DNA from: Flammeovirgaceae bacterium UBA2338
Lineage (GTDB): Bacteria > Bacteroidota > Bacteroidia > Cytophagales > Cyclobacteriaceae
Length of the DNA: 37,693 nt
Direction: 5' to 3'
Assembly (NCBI GenBank): GCA_002344795.1
Contig: DDUM01000055.1
Location: 1 to 37,693, forward strand
Shown: positions 1 to 7,800 of the stretch, piece by piece
Layout: each line of letters opens with the position of its first letter
Numbering within the stretch: the stretch's first letter is position 1
Notes under the pieces: generated by a model
What the model was told of the DNA's origin: nothing
Seen by the model: only the letters and a program-made list of their open reading frames with translations
Database searches by the model: none
Translations under genes and position numbers: made by a program

Positions 1-68
1 GCATTCAATTCTCATCAACAGCTCAAATTCAACGTTTTAAAAGATGTTGAAAAGGATCGACAGGAATA

Positions 69-234
69 ATTTGGTAATCGAACCAAATAGAGTACATATT
101 GTGAGTAACTGATGATAGGTGTGTAGCGAACATCGAATTATCATCGGGAATCAAAACCTGCTATTGGCAGGTGAAAAACCCTTTTTCGACAGGCTTATCA
201 TGTTTAGGGTGTAATCTTCTCAGACGGGGAAGAT
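69..234 (+). promoter_or_regulatory. Structured leader region upstream of tuf
   Basis: This gene-free stretch before tuf holds five short perfect inverted repeats in a row: 69-75/82-88 (ATTTGGT/ACCAAAT), 111-117/139-145 (GATGATA/TATCATC), 156-161/167-172 (ACCTGC/GCAGGT), 173-178/182-187 (GAAAAA/TTTTTC) and 214-219/229-234 (ATCTTC/GAAGAT). I found no tRNA in it, although tRNA genes often precede tuf in this phylum. No convincing TAnnTTTG promoter was found between 1 and 296. The hairpins could be a folded 5' leader of tuf mRNA, a small RNA, or the end of an upstream transcript. The pairing is seen directly; the function is inference. Confidence 0.35.
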
Positions 235-296
235 GAACATATGAGAACACTTTAAACTAAATATACTTTTTAAATTTTTAACTGGGATTTTCAAAT

Positions 297-1487
297 ATGG
301 CTAAAGAAAAATTTGACCGTTCAAAACCTCACGTAAATATCGGAACCATCGGTCACGTTGACCATGGTAAAACTACGCTCACTGCAGCGATTACAAAGGT
401 TTTGGCTAATAGAGGACTTGCATCAATGAGAGATTTCTCTTCAATTGATAATGCTCCTGAAGAAAAAGAAAGAGGTATTACTATCAATACCTCTCACGTT
501 GAGTACGCAACTGACAACCGTCACTATGCACACGTTGACTGTCCAGGTCACGCTGACTATGTGAAGAACATGGTTACAGGAGCTGCTCAGATGGACGGTG
601 CTATTCTGGTGGTTGCCGCTACTGATGGCCCAATGCCACAGACTCGCGAGCATATACTTTTAGCGCGTCAGGTAGGTGTGCCTGCTCTTGTTGTTTTTAT
701 GAACAAGGTAGACTTGGTTGATGATGCTGAATTGTTGGAATTGGTTGAGATGGAAATCAGAGAACTCCTTTCTTACTACAATTTCCCAGGTGATGATACA
801 CCAATTATTCAGGGATCAGCTTTGGGTGCACTGAATGATGAGCCTAAGTGGGTAGAGAAGGTAAACGAGTTGATGCAGGCTGTGGATGACTTTATTCCAT
901 TACCTGAGCGTTTGATTGACAAAGACTTTTTGATGCCTGTAGAGGATGTATTCTCTATTACAGGTCGTGGTACAGTTGCTACAGGTCGTATCGAGCGTGG
1001 TGTAATTAATACTGGTGATCCAGTTCAAATTCTTGGAATGGGCGCTGCCGATGGATTATCTTCTACCATCACTGGTGTGGAGATGTTCCGCAAAATTCTT
1101 GATAGAGGCGAGGCTGGTGATAACGTGGGCCTTTTGCTACGTGGTATTGAAAAGGACCAAATTTCTCGCGGTATGGTAATTTGCAAGCCCAATTCAGTAA
1201 CTCCTCACGCTAAGTTCAAAGCAGAGGTTTATGTATTGAGCAAAGAAGAGGGTGGACGTCATACTCCCTTCTTTAACAAATACCGTCCTCAGTTCTACTT
1301 CCGCACTACGGATGTTACTGGTGAGATCATGCTTCCTTCAGGGGTAGAAATGGTAATGCCTGGTGATAACGTATCTATCGAAGTGACATTGATCAACAAG
1401 ATTGCTATGGAGAAAGGACTTCGTTTTGCGATTCGCGAAGGAGGTCGTACTGTAGGGTCTGGTCAAGTAACTGAGATCTTAGACTAA
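297..1487 (+). CDS. tuf: Elongation factor Tu
   Basis: EF-Tu carries aminoacyl-tRNA as a GTP complex to the ribosomal A site in the cytoplasm. The 396-residue product has the usual length. The P-loop GHVDHGKT is at residues 19-26, followed by the switch I segment with RGITI, the DCPGH motif, and NKVD for guanine recognition. Domains II and III follow, with typical segments such as TGRGTVATGRIERG. The ATG at 297 gives the family-standard start MAKEKFDR. The gene has its own terminator at 1510-1545, so it is transcribed apart from the tRNA-Trp operon downstream. A second tuf copy elsewhere cannot be excluded. No residue looks unusual. Confidence 0.99.
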   Translation: MAKEKFDRSKPHVNIGTIGHVDHGKTTLTAAITKVLANRGLASMRDFSSIDNAPEEKERGITINTSHVEYATDNRHYAHVDCPGHADYVKNMVTGAAQMDGAILVVAATDGPMPQTREHILLARQVGVPALVVFMNKVDLVDDAELLELVEMEIRELLSYYNFPGDDTPIIQGSALGALNDEPKWVEKVNELMQAVDDFIPLPERLIDKDFLMPVEDVFSITGRGTVATGRIERGVINTGDPVQILGMGAADGLSSTITGVEMFRKILDRGEAGDNVGLLLRGIEKDQISRGMVICKPNSVTPHAKFKAEVYVLSKEEGGRHTPFFNKYRPQFYFRTTDVTGEIMLPSGVEMVMPGDNVSIEVTLINKIAMEKGLRFAIREGGRTVGSGQVTEILD

Positions 1488-1509
1488 TATACTGACAATC
1501 AGCAAGAAG

Positions 1510-1545
1510 CGTTCCTGAGAATTTTCTCAGGAACGTTTTTGTTTT
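1510..1545 (+). terminator. Rho-independent terminator of tuf
   Basis: A perfect 11-bp stem (1510-1520 with 1525-1535, arms CGTTCCTGAGA and TCTCAGGAACG) has a 4-base loop and is followed at once by TTTTTGTTTT. It starts 22 bases after the tuf stop. The T-run also supplies the TTTTTG that serves as the -33 element of the next promoter, so the two signals overlap. Confidence 0.95.
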
Positions 1546-1567
1546 AGTTGGTTTTATTCTACATTTG
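1536..1567 (+). promoter_or_regulatory. Bacteroidota-type promoter for tRNA-Trp-secE-nusG-rpl operon
   Basis: TTTTTG at 1536-1541 and TACATTTG at 1560-1567 are separated by 18 bases. This matches the Bacteroidota primary sigma factor consensus (TTTG, about 19 bases, TAnnTTTG). Transcription would start near 1574, just at the edge of the stem that encloses the tRNA-like leader. It is the only good promoter between the tuf terminator and rpoB, so it probably drives tRNA-Trp, secE, nusG and rplKAJL, and perhaps rpoBC. Confidence 0.75.
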
Positions 1568-1574
1568 CAGTCCT

Positions 1575-1649
1575 TTTGGGCTGAGTACACGGGTGCAGCT
1601 CAATAGGTTGAGTGGTTTCCGCTAAAGGATAAGGTCTAATAAGCCCAAA
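1575..1649 (+). other. tRNA-like leader element (partial tRNA-Trp copy)
   Basis: Bases 1589-1611 match the first 23 bases of the tRNA-Trp gene (1661-1683) at 20 of 23 positions, covering the 5' acceptor strand ACGGGTG and a D-arm-like hairpin (CTCAA, loop TAGG, TTGAG, 1599-1612). After that the similarity ends: there is no anticodon arm and no T arm. The copy lies inside an 8-bp stem (1575-1582 TTTGGGCT with 1642-1649 AGCCCAAA), giving a 75-base unit of tRNA size. It is a partial duplication or tRNA relic, or a structured leader. It is not a working tRNA. Confidence 0.45.
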
Positions 1650-1660
1650 TTGGTGTAAAA

Positions 1661-1733
1661 ACGGGTGTAGCTCAATTGGTAGAGTAGTGGTCTCCAAAAC
1701 CATTGGCTGGGAGTTCGAGTCTCTCCACCCGTG
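1661..1733 (+). tRNA. trnW: tRNA-Trp (anticodon CCA)
   Basis: A full cloverleaf can be drawn. The acceptor stem is 1661-1667 (ACGGGTG) with 1726-1732 (CACCCGT). The D arm is GCTC/GAGT at 1670-1685. The anticodon arm is 1687-1703, with loop CTCCAAA and anticodon CCA at 1694-1696. The T arm is 1709-1725 with loop TTCGAGT. The discriminator base is G1733. The 3' CCA is not encoded and must be added after transcription. Its position just before secE and nusG is conserved in many bacteria and implies co-transcription with them. Confidence 0.97.
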
Positions 1734-1787
1734 CTAGAAGTAAGATTAAAGTCCTTTTTTATTTAAGGAAAGGATAATTTAAAATAA

Positions 1788-1818
1788 GGTTTGGGTCTGA
1801 GTTATCAGAGAACAAACC
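1788..1818 (+). other. Two-tier hairpin in the secE leader
   Basis: GGTTTG (1788-1793) pairs with CAAACC (1813-1818), enclosing a second perfect stem, TCTGA (1796-1800) with TCAGA (1805-1809), with loop GTTA. It lies between tRNA-Trp and secE and has no T-run after it, so it is not a terminator. A role in RNA processing after the tRNA is released, or in secE translation, is possible but unproven. Confidence 0.4.
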
Positions 1819-1833
1819 GATCTAAAAGAAGTG

Positions 1834-2025
1834 ATGGAAAAGGTAAAAAACTACATTCTTGATTCGATAGACGAGATTCGCAACAAGGTGTCGTGGCCAA
1901 AATTCGCTGAACTCCAAAGTAGTGCTATTCTTGTTTTGATAGCCTCTTTGATCTTCGCCTTAGTAATCGGTTTTATAGATTTAGGCTTCAAAAATGCCTT
2001 AGAATTTTTCTATAAAGAGTTTTAA
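1834..2025 (+). CDS. secE: Preprotein translocase subunit SecE
   Basis: SecE is the small essential subunit of the SecYEG protein-conducting channel in the inner membrane, where it clamps SecY. The product is 63 residues, the short single-helix form. A basic amphipathic N-terminus carries the signature NKVSWPKFAEL, followed by one membrane helix at about residues 31-51. The ATG at 1834 is preferred to the GTG one codon upstream at 1831. Its place between tRNA-Trp and nusG is the normal one. The gap to nusG is about 11 bases, so both are on one transcript. Confidence 0.96.
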   Translation: MEKVKNYILDSIDEIRNKVSWPKFAELQSSAILVLIASLIFALVIGFIDLGFKNALEFFYKEF

Positions 2026-2036
2026 GCGCTGAAGTG

Positions 2037-2594
2037 ATGGGTGAACTAAAATGGTTTGTGCTTCGCGTTATCAGCGGAAAGGAAAAGAAAGTAAAAACTT
2101 ATCTGGAGACAGAGGTGGAGCGTTCTAAATTAGCTGATTTTATCCCTCAAATTCTTATCCCCTCAGAGAAGGTGTATGAGATGAGAAATGGTAAAAAAAG
2201 AGTGAGAGAGCGTAATTTCTTTCCTGGATATGTCCTTGTTTCTGCTGATTTGACCAACGGAGAAGCGTACCATTTGGTAAACAGCATTCCTGGAGTTATA
2301 GGGTTTTTAGGAGCCAGCGGATCAGACGCCTCAAAAGAGCCGGTTGCACTTCGCCAAAGTGAGGTGAACAGGATACTGGGTAAGGTAGGAGAGATTGATG
2401 AGTTTGAGGAAAAACTGGAGACTCCATTTATAAAAGGAGAATCTGTGAAAGTAATGGATGGTCCGTTTAGCGGATTTACAGGTTCAGTGGAGGAGATATT
2501 TGAAGAGAAGAAGAAGTTAAATGTAATGGTTAAGATTTTTGGAAGAAATACTCCCGTTGAGCTTAACTATATGCAGGTTGAAAAATTGGATTAA
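2037..2594 (+). CDS. nusG: Transcription termination/antitermination factor NusG
   Basis: NusG binds the RNA polymerase clamp, promotes processive elongation and links polymerase to Rho or to the ribosome. The 185-residue protein has an N-terminal NGN domain (about residues 1-110, opening with KWFVLRVISGKEKKV and containing FFPGYVLV) and a C-terminal KOW domain (about 128-185, GESVKVMDGPFSGFTG). The ATG at 2037 is preferred to the GTG one codon upstream. It lies in the secE-nusG-rplK operon, with 24 bases before rplK. Length and motifs are normal. Confidence 0.98.
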   Translation: MGELKWFVLRVISGKEKKVKTYLETEVERSKLADFIPQILIPSEKVYEMRNGKKRVRERNFFPGYVLVSADLTNGEAYHLVNSIPGVIGFLGASGSDASKEPVALRQSEVNRILGKVGEIDEFEEKLETPFIKGESVKVMDGPFSGFTGSVEEIFEEKKKLNVMVKIFGRNTPVELNYMQVEKLD

Positions 2595-2618
2595 GAAAGA
2601 CATTGAGTATATCATAAT

Positions 2619-3065
2619 ATGGCAAAGGAAATTAGTGGTTATTTGAAATTGCAGGTAAAGGGAGGTCAGGCCAACCCGGCACCTCCAATCGGTCCGGCCC
2701 TTGGTAGTAAGGGTTTGAATATCATGGACTTCTGTAAACAGTTCAACGCAAGAACCCAGGACAAGCAAGGGCAAGTACTTCCCGTACTTATTACTATATA
2801 TAATGATAAGTCGTTTGACTTTGTAATCAAAACTCCTCCTGCGGCAGTATTGATTCTCGAAGCAATGAAAAAGCAAAAAGGTTCTGCGGAGCCCAATCGT
2901 GCAAAGGTAGGGTCGATCAACTGGGACCAAGTGAAGAAAATAGCAGAAACTAAAATGCCTGACCTTAATGCATTCAAAGTGGAATCGGCCATGAGAATGG
3001 TGGCAGGAACTGCACGAAGCATGGGTGTAACGGTAAGTGGAAATCCTCCTTGGGAAAACAATTAA
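2619..3065 (+). CDS. rplK: 50S ribosomal protein L11
   Basis: L11 binds the GTPase-associated centre of 23S rRNA and forms the base of the stalk on which EF-G and EF-Tu act. The 148-residue product has the full N-terminal domain with the proline-rich segment GGQANPAPPIGPALG and the C-terminal rRNA-binding domain ending near GTARSMGV. ATG at 2619 gives the standard start MAKEISGY. Only 6 bases separate its stop from rplA, the usual L11-L1 pair. No extra structure that would act as an L1 operator was recognised in the short leader. Confidence 0.99.
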   Translation: MAKEISGYLKLQVKGGQANPAPPIGPALGSKGLNIMDFCKQFNARTQDKQGQVLPVLITIYNDKSFDFVIKTPPAAVLILEAMKKQKGSAEPNRAKVGSINWDQVKKIAETKMPDLNAFKVESAMRMVAGTARSMGVTVSGNPPWENN

Positions 3066-3071
3066 GAGATC

Positions 3072-3770
3072 ATGGCAAGATTAACGAAAAACAGAAAAGC
3101 CATAGCGGCTAAATACAATCCAGACACAGTTTACTCTCTGGCTGACGCATCAAGCCTGATAAAGGATATCACTTTTACGAAATTCGATTCATCTGTGGAT
3201 GTAGATGTTCGTTTGGGTGTGGATCCTAAAAAAGCAGATCAAATGGTAAGAGGTGTTGTTACCCTGCCACACGGCTTGGGTAAAGAGGTTCGTGTGCTCG
3301 TATTATGCACTCCTGATAAAGAGCAGGAAGCGAAGGATGCCGGAGCTGATCACGTGGGTCTGGATGAATACATAAAAAAAATTGAAGGAGGTTGGACTGA
3401 CATAGATGTGATCATCACGATGCCTACCGTAATGGCGAAAGTGGGTAGACTGGGTAAGGTACTTGGCCCTCGCGGTTTAATGCCAAATCCAAAGTCTGGA
3501 ACAGTGACATTGGATGTGGGTAAGGCCGTAACCGAAGTGAAGGCGGGTAAAGTAGATTTTAAAGTAGACAAGCAGGGAATCATCCATGCGAGCATCGGTA
3601 AAGTATCGTTTACACCAGAAAAGATTCAGGAAAATGCAAGGGAGTTGATTCAGACTATTTCTAAGCTGAAGCCCTCCTCTTCGAAAGGAACATATTTCCA
3701 GAGTATCACCTTATCATCTACGATGAGCCCTGGAATTAAAATTGACAAGACGACTATTGAAGGTCTATAA
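3072..3770 (+). CDS. rplA: 50S ribosomal protein L1
   Basis: L1 forms the mobile L1 stalk on 23S rRNA that helps move deacylated tRNA out of the E site. In other bacteria it also represses its own L11-L1 operon. The protein is 232 residues, the normal length, with the signature GRLGKVLGPRGLMPNPKSGTV near the middle and the conserved C-terminal segment KPSSSKGTYFQSITLSSTMSPG. ATG at 3072 gives MARLTKNRK. It sits 6 bases after rplK and 12 bases before rplJ, all in one operon. Confidence 0.99.
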   Translation: MARLTKNRKAIAAKYNPDTVYSLADASSLIKDITFTKFDSSVDVDVRLGVDPKKADQMVRGVVTLPHGLGKEVRVLVLCTPDKEQEAKDAGADHVGLDEYIKKIEGGWTDIDVIITMPTVMAKVGRLGKVLGPRGLMPNPKSGTVTLDVGKAVTEVKAGKVDFKVDKQGIIHASIGKVSFTPEKIQENARELIQTISKLKPSSSKGTYFQSITLSSTMSPGIKIDKTTIEGL

Positions 3771-3782
3771 TAGAATACGACA

Positions 3783-4310
3783 ATGACCAGAGAAGAAAAA
3801 TCAAACATCATAGAAGCGTTATCTGAAAAATTCAGTCAGAACGAACATTTCTATATTACAGATGCCTCAGGGCTTTCTGTTGCACAGATAAATGCTTTTC
3901 GCAGGCTATGTTTCCATGCGGGTATAGAGTACGGTGTTTATAAAAACACACTTATTCGCAAGGCCTTAGAGAAGCAGGGAGGTGCGAATGAAGAACTATT
4001 CAAAGTGTTACAAGGTTTTTCAGGCGTACTTTTTTCGAAGGAGATTGGCAATGCCCCGGCCAAGGTAATTCGTGATTACAGAAAGGGTAAAGAAGGTAAA
4101 CCCCTTCTGAAAGCAGCTTCCATTGATTCTTCTTTATTTTTTGGAGAGGAGAGTTTAGGGATGCTGGCCGAGTTGAAGTCTAAAAATGAACTCATTGGCG
4201 AGATCATTTCCTTACTTCAGTCACCTGCTAAAAATGTGGTTTCTGCGCTACAAAGCGGAAAGAACACATTGGCCGGATTGGTGAAAACTTTGGAAAACAG
4301 GGCAAACTAG
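3783..4310 (+). CDS. rplJ: 50S ribosomal protein L10
   Basis: L10 anchors the L7/L12 dimers to 23S rRNA and so forms the ribosomal stalk. The product is 175 residues. The N-terminal rRNA-binding domain starts MTREEKSNIIEALSEKF and includes YGVYKNTLIRKA. The C-terminal helix that holds L7/L12 ends near LAGLVKTLENRAN. Only 12 bases separate it from rplA, so a long L10-binding leader like that known in other phyla has no room immediately upstream. It is followed by rplL after 34 bases. Confidence 0.98.
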   Translation: MTREEKSNIIEALSEKFSQNEHFYITDASGLSVAQINAFRRLCFHAGIEYGVYKNTLIRKALEKQGGANEELFKVLQGFSGVLFSKEIGNAPAKVIRDYRKGKEGKPLLKAASIDSSLFFGEESLGMLAELKSKNELIGEIISLLQSPAKNVVSALQSGKNTLAGLVKTLENRAN

Positions 4311-4344
4311 AATTATTGAATTGAACTTTTAAACACTTACAAAA

Positions 4345-4722
4345 ATGGCTGACATAAAATCGTTAGGCGACCAATTAGTTGAACTTACAGTAAAAGAGGT
4401 AAACGAACTAGCTTCATACCTTAAAGAAACTCATGGCATTGAGCCTGCTGCTGCTGCAGTAGCTGTTGCTGCAGGACCTGCCGCTGGTGGTGGAGATGAA
4501 GCTGCTGAGAAAACCAATTTCGATGTAGTATTGAAAGCGCCTGGTGCTAACAAACTTCAGATAGTTAAATTAGTGAAGGAACTCACAGGACTTGGCTTGA
4601 AAGAAGCTAAGGAAGTAGTTGACTCTGCTCCAAAAACAATCAAAGAAGGTTTACCAAAAGACGAAGCTGAGAGCCTCAAGAAACAACTTATAGAGGCAGG
4701 AGCCGAAGTTGAGTTGAAATAA
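4345..4722 (+). CDS. rplL: 50S ribosomal protein L7/L12
   Basis: L7/L12 is the multi-copy stalk protein that recruits translational GTPases. The 125-residue product has an N-terminal dimerisation domain (about 1-32), a flexible Ala/Gly-rich hinge (about 33-52, with AAAAVAVAAGPAAGGG), and the C-terminal factor-binding domain with LVKELTGLGLKEAKEVVD. ATG at 4345 gives MADIKSLGDQL. It closes the ribosomal part of the operon. Two hairpins lie between it and rpoB. Confidence 0.99.
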   Translation: MADIKSLGDQLVELTVKEVNELASYLKETHGIEPAAAAVAVAAGPAAGGGDEAAEKTNFDVVLKAPGANKLQIVKLVKELTGLGLKEAKEVVDSAPKTIKEGLPKDEAESLKKQLIEAGAEVELK

Positions 4723-4730
4723 TTTTCTTG

Positions 4731-4797
4731 AAGACGAAGGGTACCGTCTTATAATAAGGAATGAAGACCCCAAATCCTGAATAGGGACTTGGGGTCT
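4731..4797 (+). promoter_or_regulatory. Paired hairpins between rplL and rpoB
   Basis: The first stem is AAGACG (4731-4736) with CGTCTT (4745-4750). The second is a perfect 9-bp stem, AGACCCCAA (4765-4773) with TTGGGGTCT (4789-4797). Neither is followed by a T-run, so they are not ordinary terminators. The rplL-rpoB gap of E. coli holds an attenuator and an RNase III processing site that lowers polymerase expression relative to ribosomal proteins; an equivalent role here is inferred from position alone. No clear TAnnTTTG promoter was seen in the gap. Confidence 0.5.
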
Positions 4798-4857
4798 ACG
4801 CCTATTTGTACCCATTCACATATTTAAGAGTCCTGGAAATTTAAAACCAATAGTACC

Positions 4858-7800
4858 TTGGCAAAGAAAAACAGTAACGACAGGATTGACTTTTCATCTA
4901 TTGATAAAGTATTAGAATATCCGGATTTTCTGGATGTTCAATTACAGTCATTCAGAGATTTCTTGCAAATAGAAACACCTGCCGAAAGACGTCAGAATGA
5001 AGGTCTTTTTAAGGTGTTTGCAGAAAACTTCCCCATCTCAGATTCACGTGAAAATTTCGTGCTTGAGTTTGTAGATTATACCATCGACCCACCGAAGTAT
5101 TCCGTGGACGAAGGTATTGACCGAGGATTAACCTACTCTGTTCCATTAAAAGCAAAGCTTCGCCTCACTTGTAATGATGAGGACAATGAAGACTTTGAAA
5201 CTATCGAACAGGAAGTGTTCCTTGGAAACATTCCATACATGACCGAAAAAGGCTCCTTTGTAATCAATGGAGCTGAACGTGTTATTGTATCACAGCTTCA
5301 TCGTTCGCCAGGTGTATTTTTTGCCATGAGCAAACACACCAACGGCACTAAGCTATACTCTGCCCGTATCATTCCTTTTAAAGGATCGTGGATAGAGTTT
5401 GCTACTGACGTGAATGCTGTCATGTATGCGTACATCGATCGTAAGAAAAAATTCCCCGTAACGACATTGCTTCGCGCAATTGGTTATGGTACAGACAAAG
5501 ATATACTCGATTTGTTCGGATTATCTGAAGAAGTGGAGGCTGCTAAAGCTCCTCTGAAGAAGGTAATCGGGCGCAAGTTGGCAGCAAGGGTTTTAAAAAC
5601 CTGGACTGAGGATTTCGTAGACGAAGATACAGGTGAAGTGGTATCTATCGATAGAAACGAAGTGTTGCTGGAGCGCGATCACATTATCGAGGAAGAAGAT
5701 GTAGATACGATTGTAGAGTCTGGTGCAAAGTCAATCATCCTTCACAGGGATGATGTGAATATCACAGACTACAACATCATCTTTAACACATTAGCAAAAG
5801 ACAACTCTAACTCAGAGAAAGAAGCGGTAGAACAAATCTATCGTCAGCTGAGAAATACCGAAGCTCCTGATGAGCAGACAGCACGTGACATTATTCAGAG
5901 CTTGTTCTTTAGCGAAAAGCGTTATGATTTGGGTGAGGTTGGTCGCTATAGAATTAATAAAAAATTAGGACTGGATCTTAGCTTCGACCAGCGTGTATTA
6001 ACAACTGAAGATATTATTCTTATTGTTAAATACCTGATTGGATTGATCAACTCAAAGGCAGTGGTTGATGATATTGATCACTTGAGCAACAGAAGAGTAA
6101 GAACAGTAGGTGAGCAGTTGTATTCTCAATTTGGTGTAGGTCTTGCCCGTATGGCGAGAACAATCAAAGAAAGAATGAACGTTCGCGACAACGAAGATTT
6201 TAAGCCGGTTGATTTGATCAACGCAAGAACGCTTTCATCTGTAATCAATTCCTTCTTTGGAACCAATCAGCTTTCTCAGTTCATGGATCAAACCAATCCA
6301 TTGGCAGAGATTACACATAAGCGAAGAATGTCAGCACTCGGTCCCGGTGGTCTCTCTCGTGAGCGCGCTGGTTTCGAGGTACGTGACGTTCACTATACGC
6401 ACTACGGACGCCTTTGTACCATTGAAACCCCCGAAGGACCAAACATTGGTTTGATTTCTTCACTTTGCGTTCACGCCAAAGTGAACAAGATGGGCTTCAT
6501 CGAGACACCCTACCGTAAAGTTGAAAATGGTAAGGTGAAGTTGAAGGATGAAGTGATATTCCTTACTGCTGAAGAAGAAGACACTTACAACATTGCACAA
6601 GCCAATGTGAAGATGTCTGCCTCCGGAGAGATTCAGGATGAAAAGATTAAGGCACGCTTTGAAGGAGATTTCCCGGTAGTGGAGCCAAACGAGATTCGTT
6701 ACATGGATGTAGCGCCCAATCAGATTGTATCTATTGCGGCATCAATGATTCCGTTTCTTGAGCATGATGATGCAAACCGTGCGTTGATGGGATCTAACAT
6801 GCAGCGTCAGGCCGTGCCATTGGTACGCCCAGAGGCGCCTATCGTTGGAACTGGTTTGGAAGCAAGAATTGCGCTTGACTCCAGGGCATTGGTAATGGCG
6901 GAAGGATCGGGCGTGATCGACTATGTTGATTCAACGAAAATTGTAGTAAAGTACAATGTATCGGAGGAAGAAAGCCTGGTTCGTTTTGATGATGAATACA
7001 AAACGTATGAACTGATTAAGTTCAGAAGAACCAATCAGGATACTTGTATTAACCTGACACCTATTGTCCGCAAGGGGGATAAGGTAACTAAGGGACAACC
7101 TTTATGTCAGGGATATGCCACAGCAAATGGAGAACTTGCCTTGGGTAGAAACTTGTTGGTGGCCTATATGCCATGGCAAGGATACAACTTTGAGGATGCG
7201 ATAGTTATTTCTGAGCGCGTGGTTCGCGATGACGTTTATACTTCTATTCACATCGAAGAATTTGAGTTGGAGGTAAGAGACACAAAGCGTGGCGAAGAAG
7301 AATTGACTTCTGAGATTCCGAACGTGAGTGAGGAGGCAGTAAAGCATTTGGATGAGCATGGTATCATTCGTATGGGTGCCGAGGTGAAAGAAGGTGATAT
7401 TCTTATAGGAAAGATCACTCCAAAAGGAGAGTCTGATCCAACTCCTGAAGAAAAACTATTGAGAGCGATCTTTGGTGACAAGGCGGGTGATGTGAAAGAT
7501 GCTTCGTTGAAGGCGCCTCCATCATTAAGAGGTGTGGTTATCGACACTAAACTTTTCTCCAGGCCTAAACGTGATAAAGATTTACGTACCAAGGCAAAGA
7601 AAGAACTGGATGCATTGAAGAGTCGCTACAGTAGGGAGCTTTCCGAGCTTCGTACTGACATGATTAAGAAATTGACTTCTATCCTAACTGGGAAGACAAG
7701 TCAGGGAGTGAAGCATAAGTTTGGTGATGAATTGATCACAAAAGGTGTGAAATTCAGTGCGAAAGTTATTGAGAGCAACTTGTTCCCGGATAAGAACATC

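Noticed and set aside
1..69. Open frame of 22 codons ending in TAA at 67-69, possibly the end of an upstream gene
   Set aside because: Too short to recognise a family, and it does not look like the expected hibernation factor end; an open run of this length can occur by chance.
1589..1660. Second tRNA gene before tRNA-Trp
   Set aside because: Only the 5' acceptor strand and D-arm-like hairpin are present; no anticodon arm, no T arm and no matching 3' acceptor strand, so it is listed as a tRNA-like element instead.
6250..6360. Possible rifampicin-resistance change in rpoB; likewise streptomycin resistance in rpsL
   Set aside because: The rifampicin-site residues and S12 Lys43/Lys88 positions read as the normal sensitive type.
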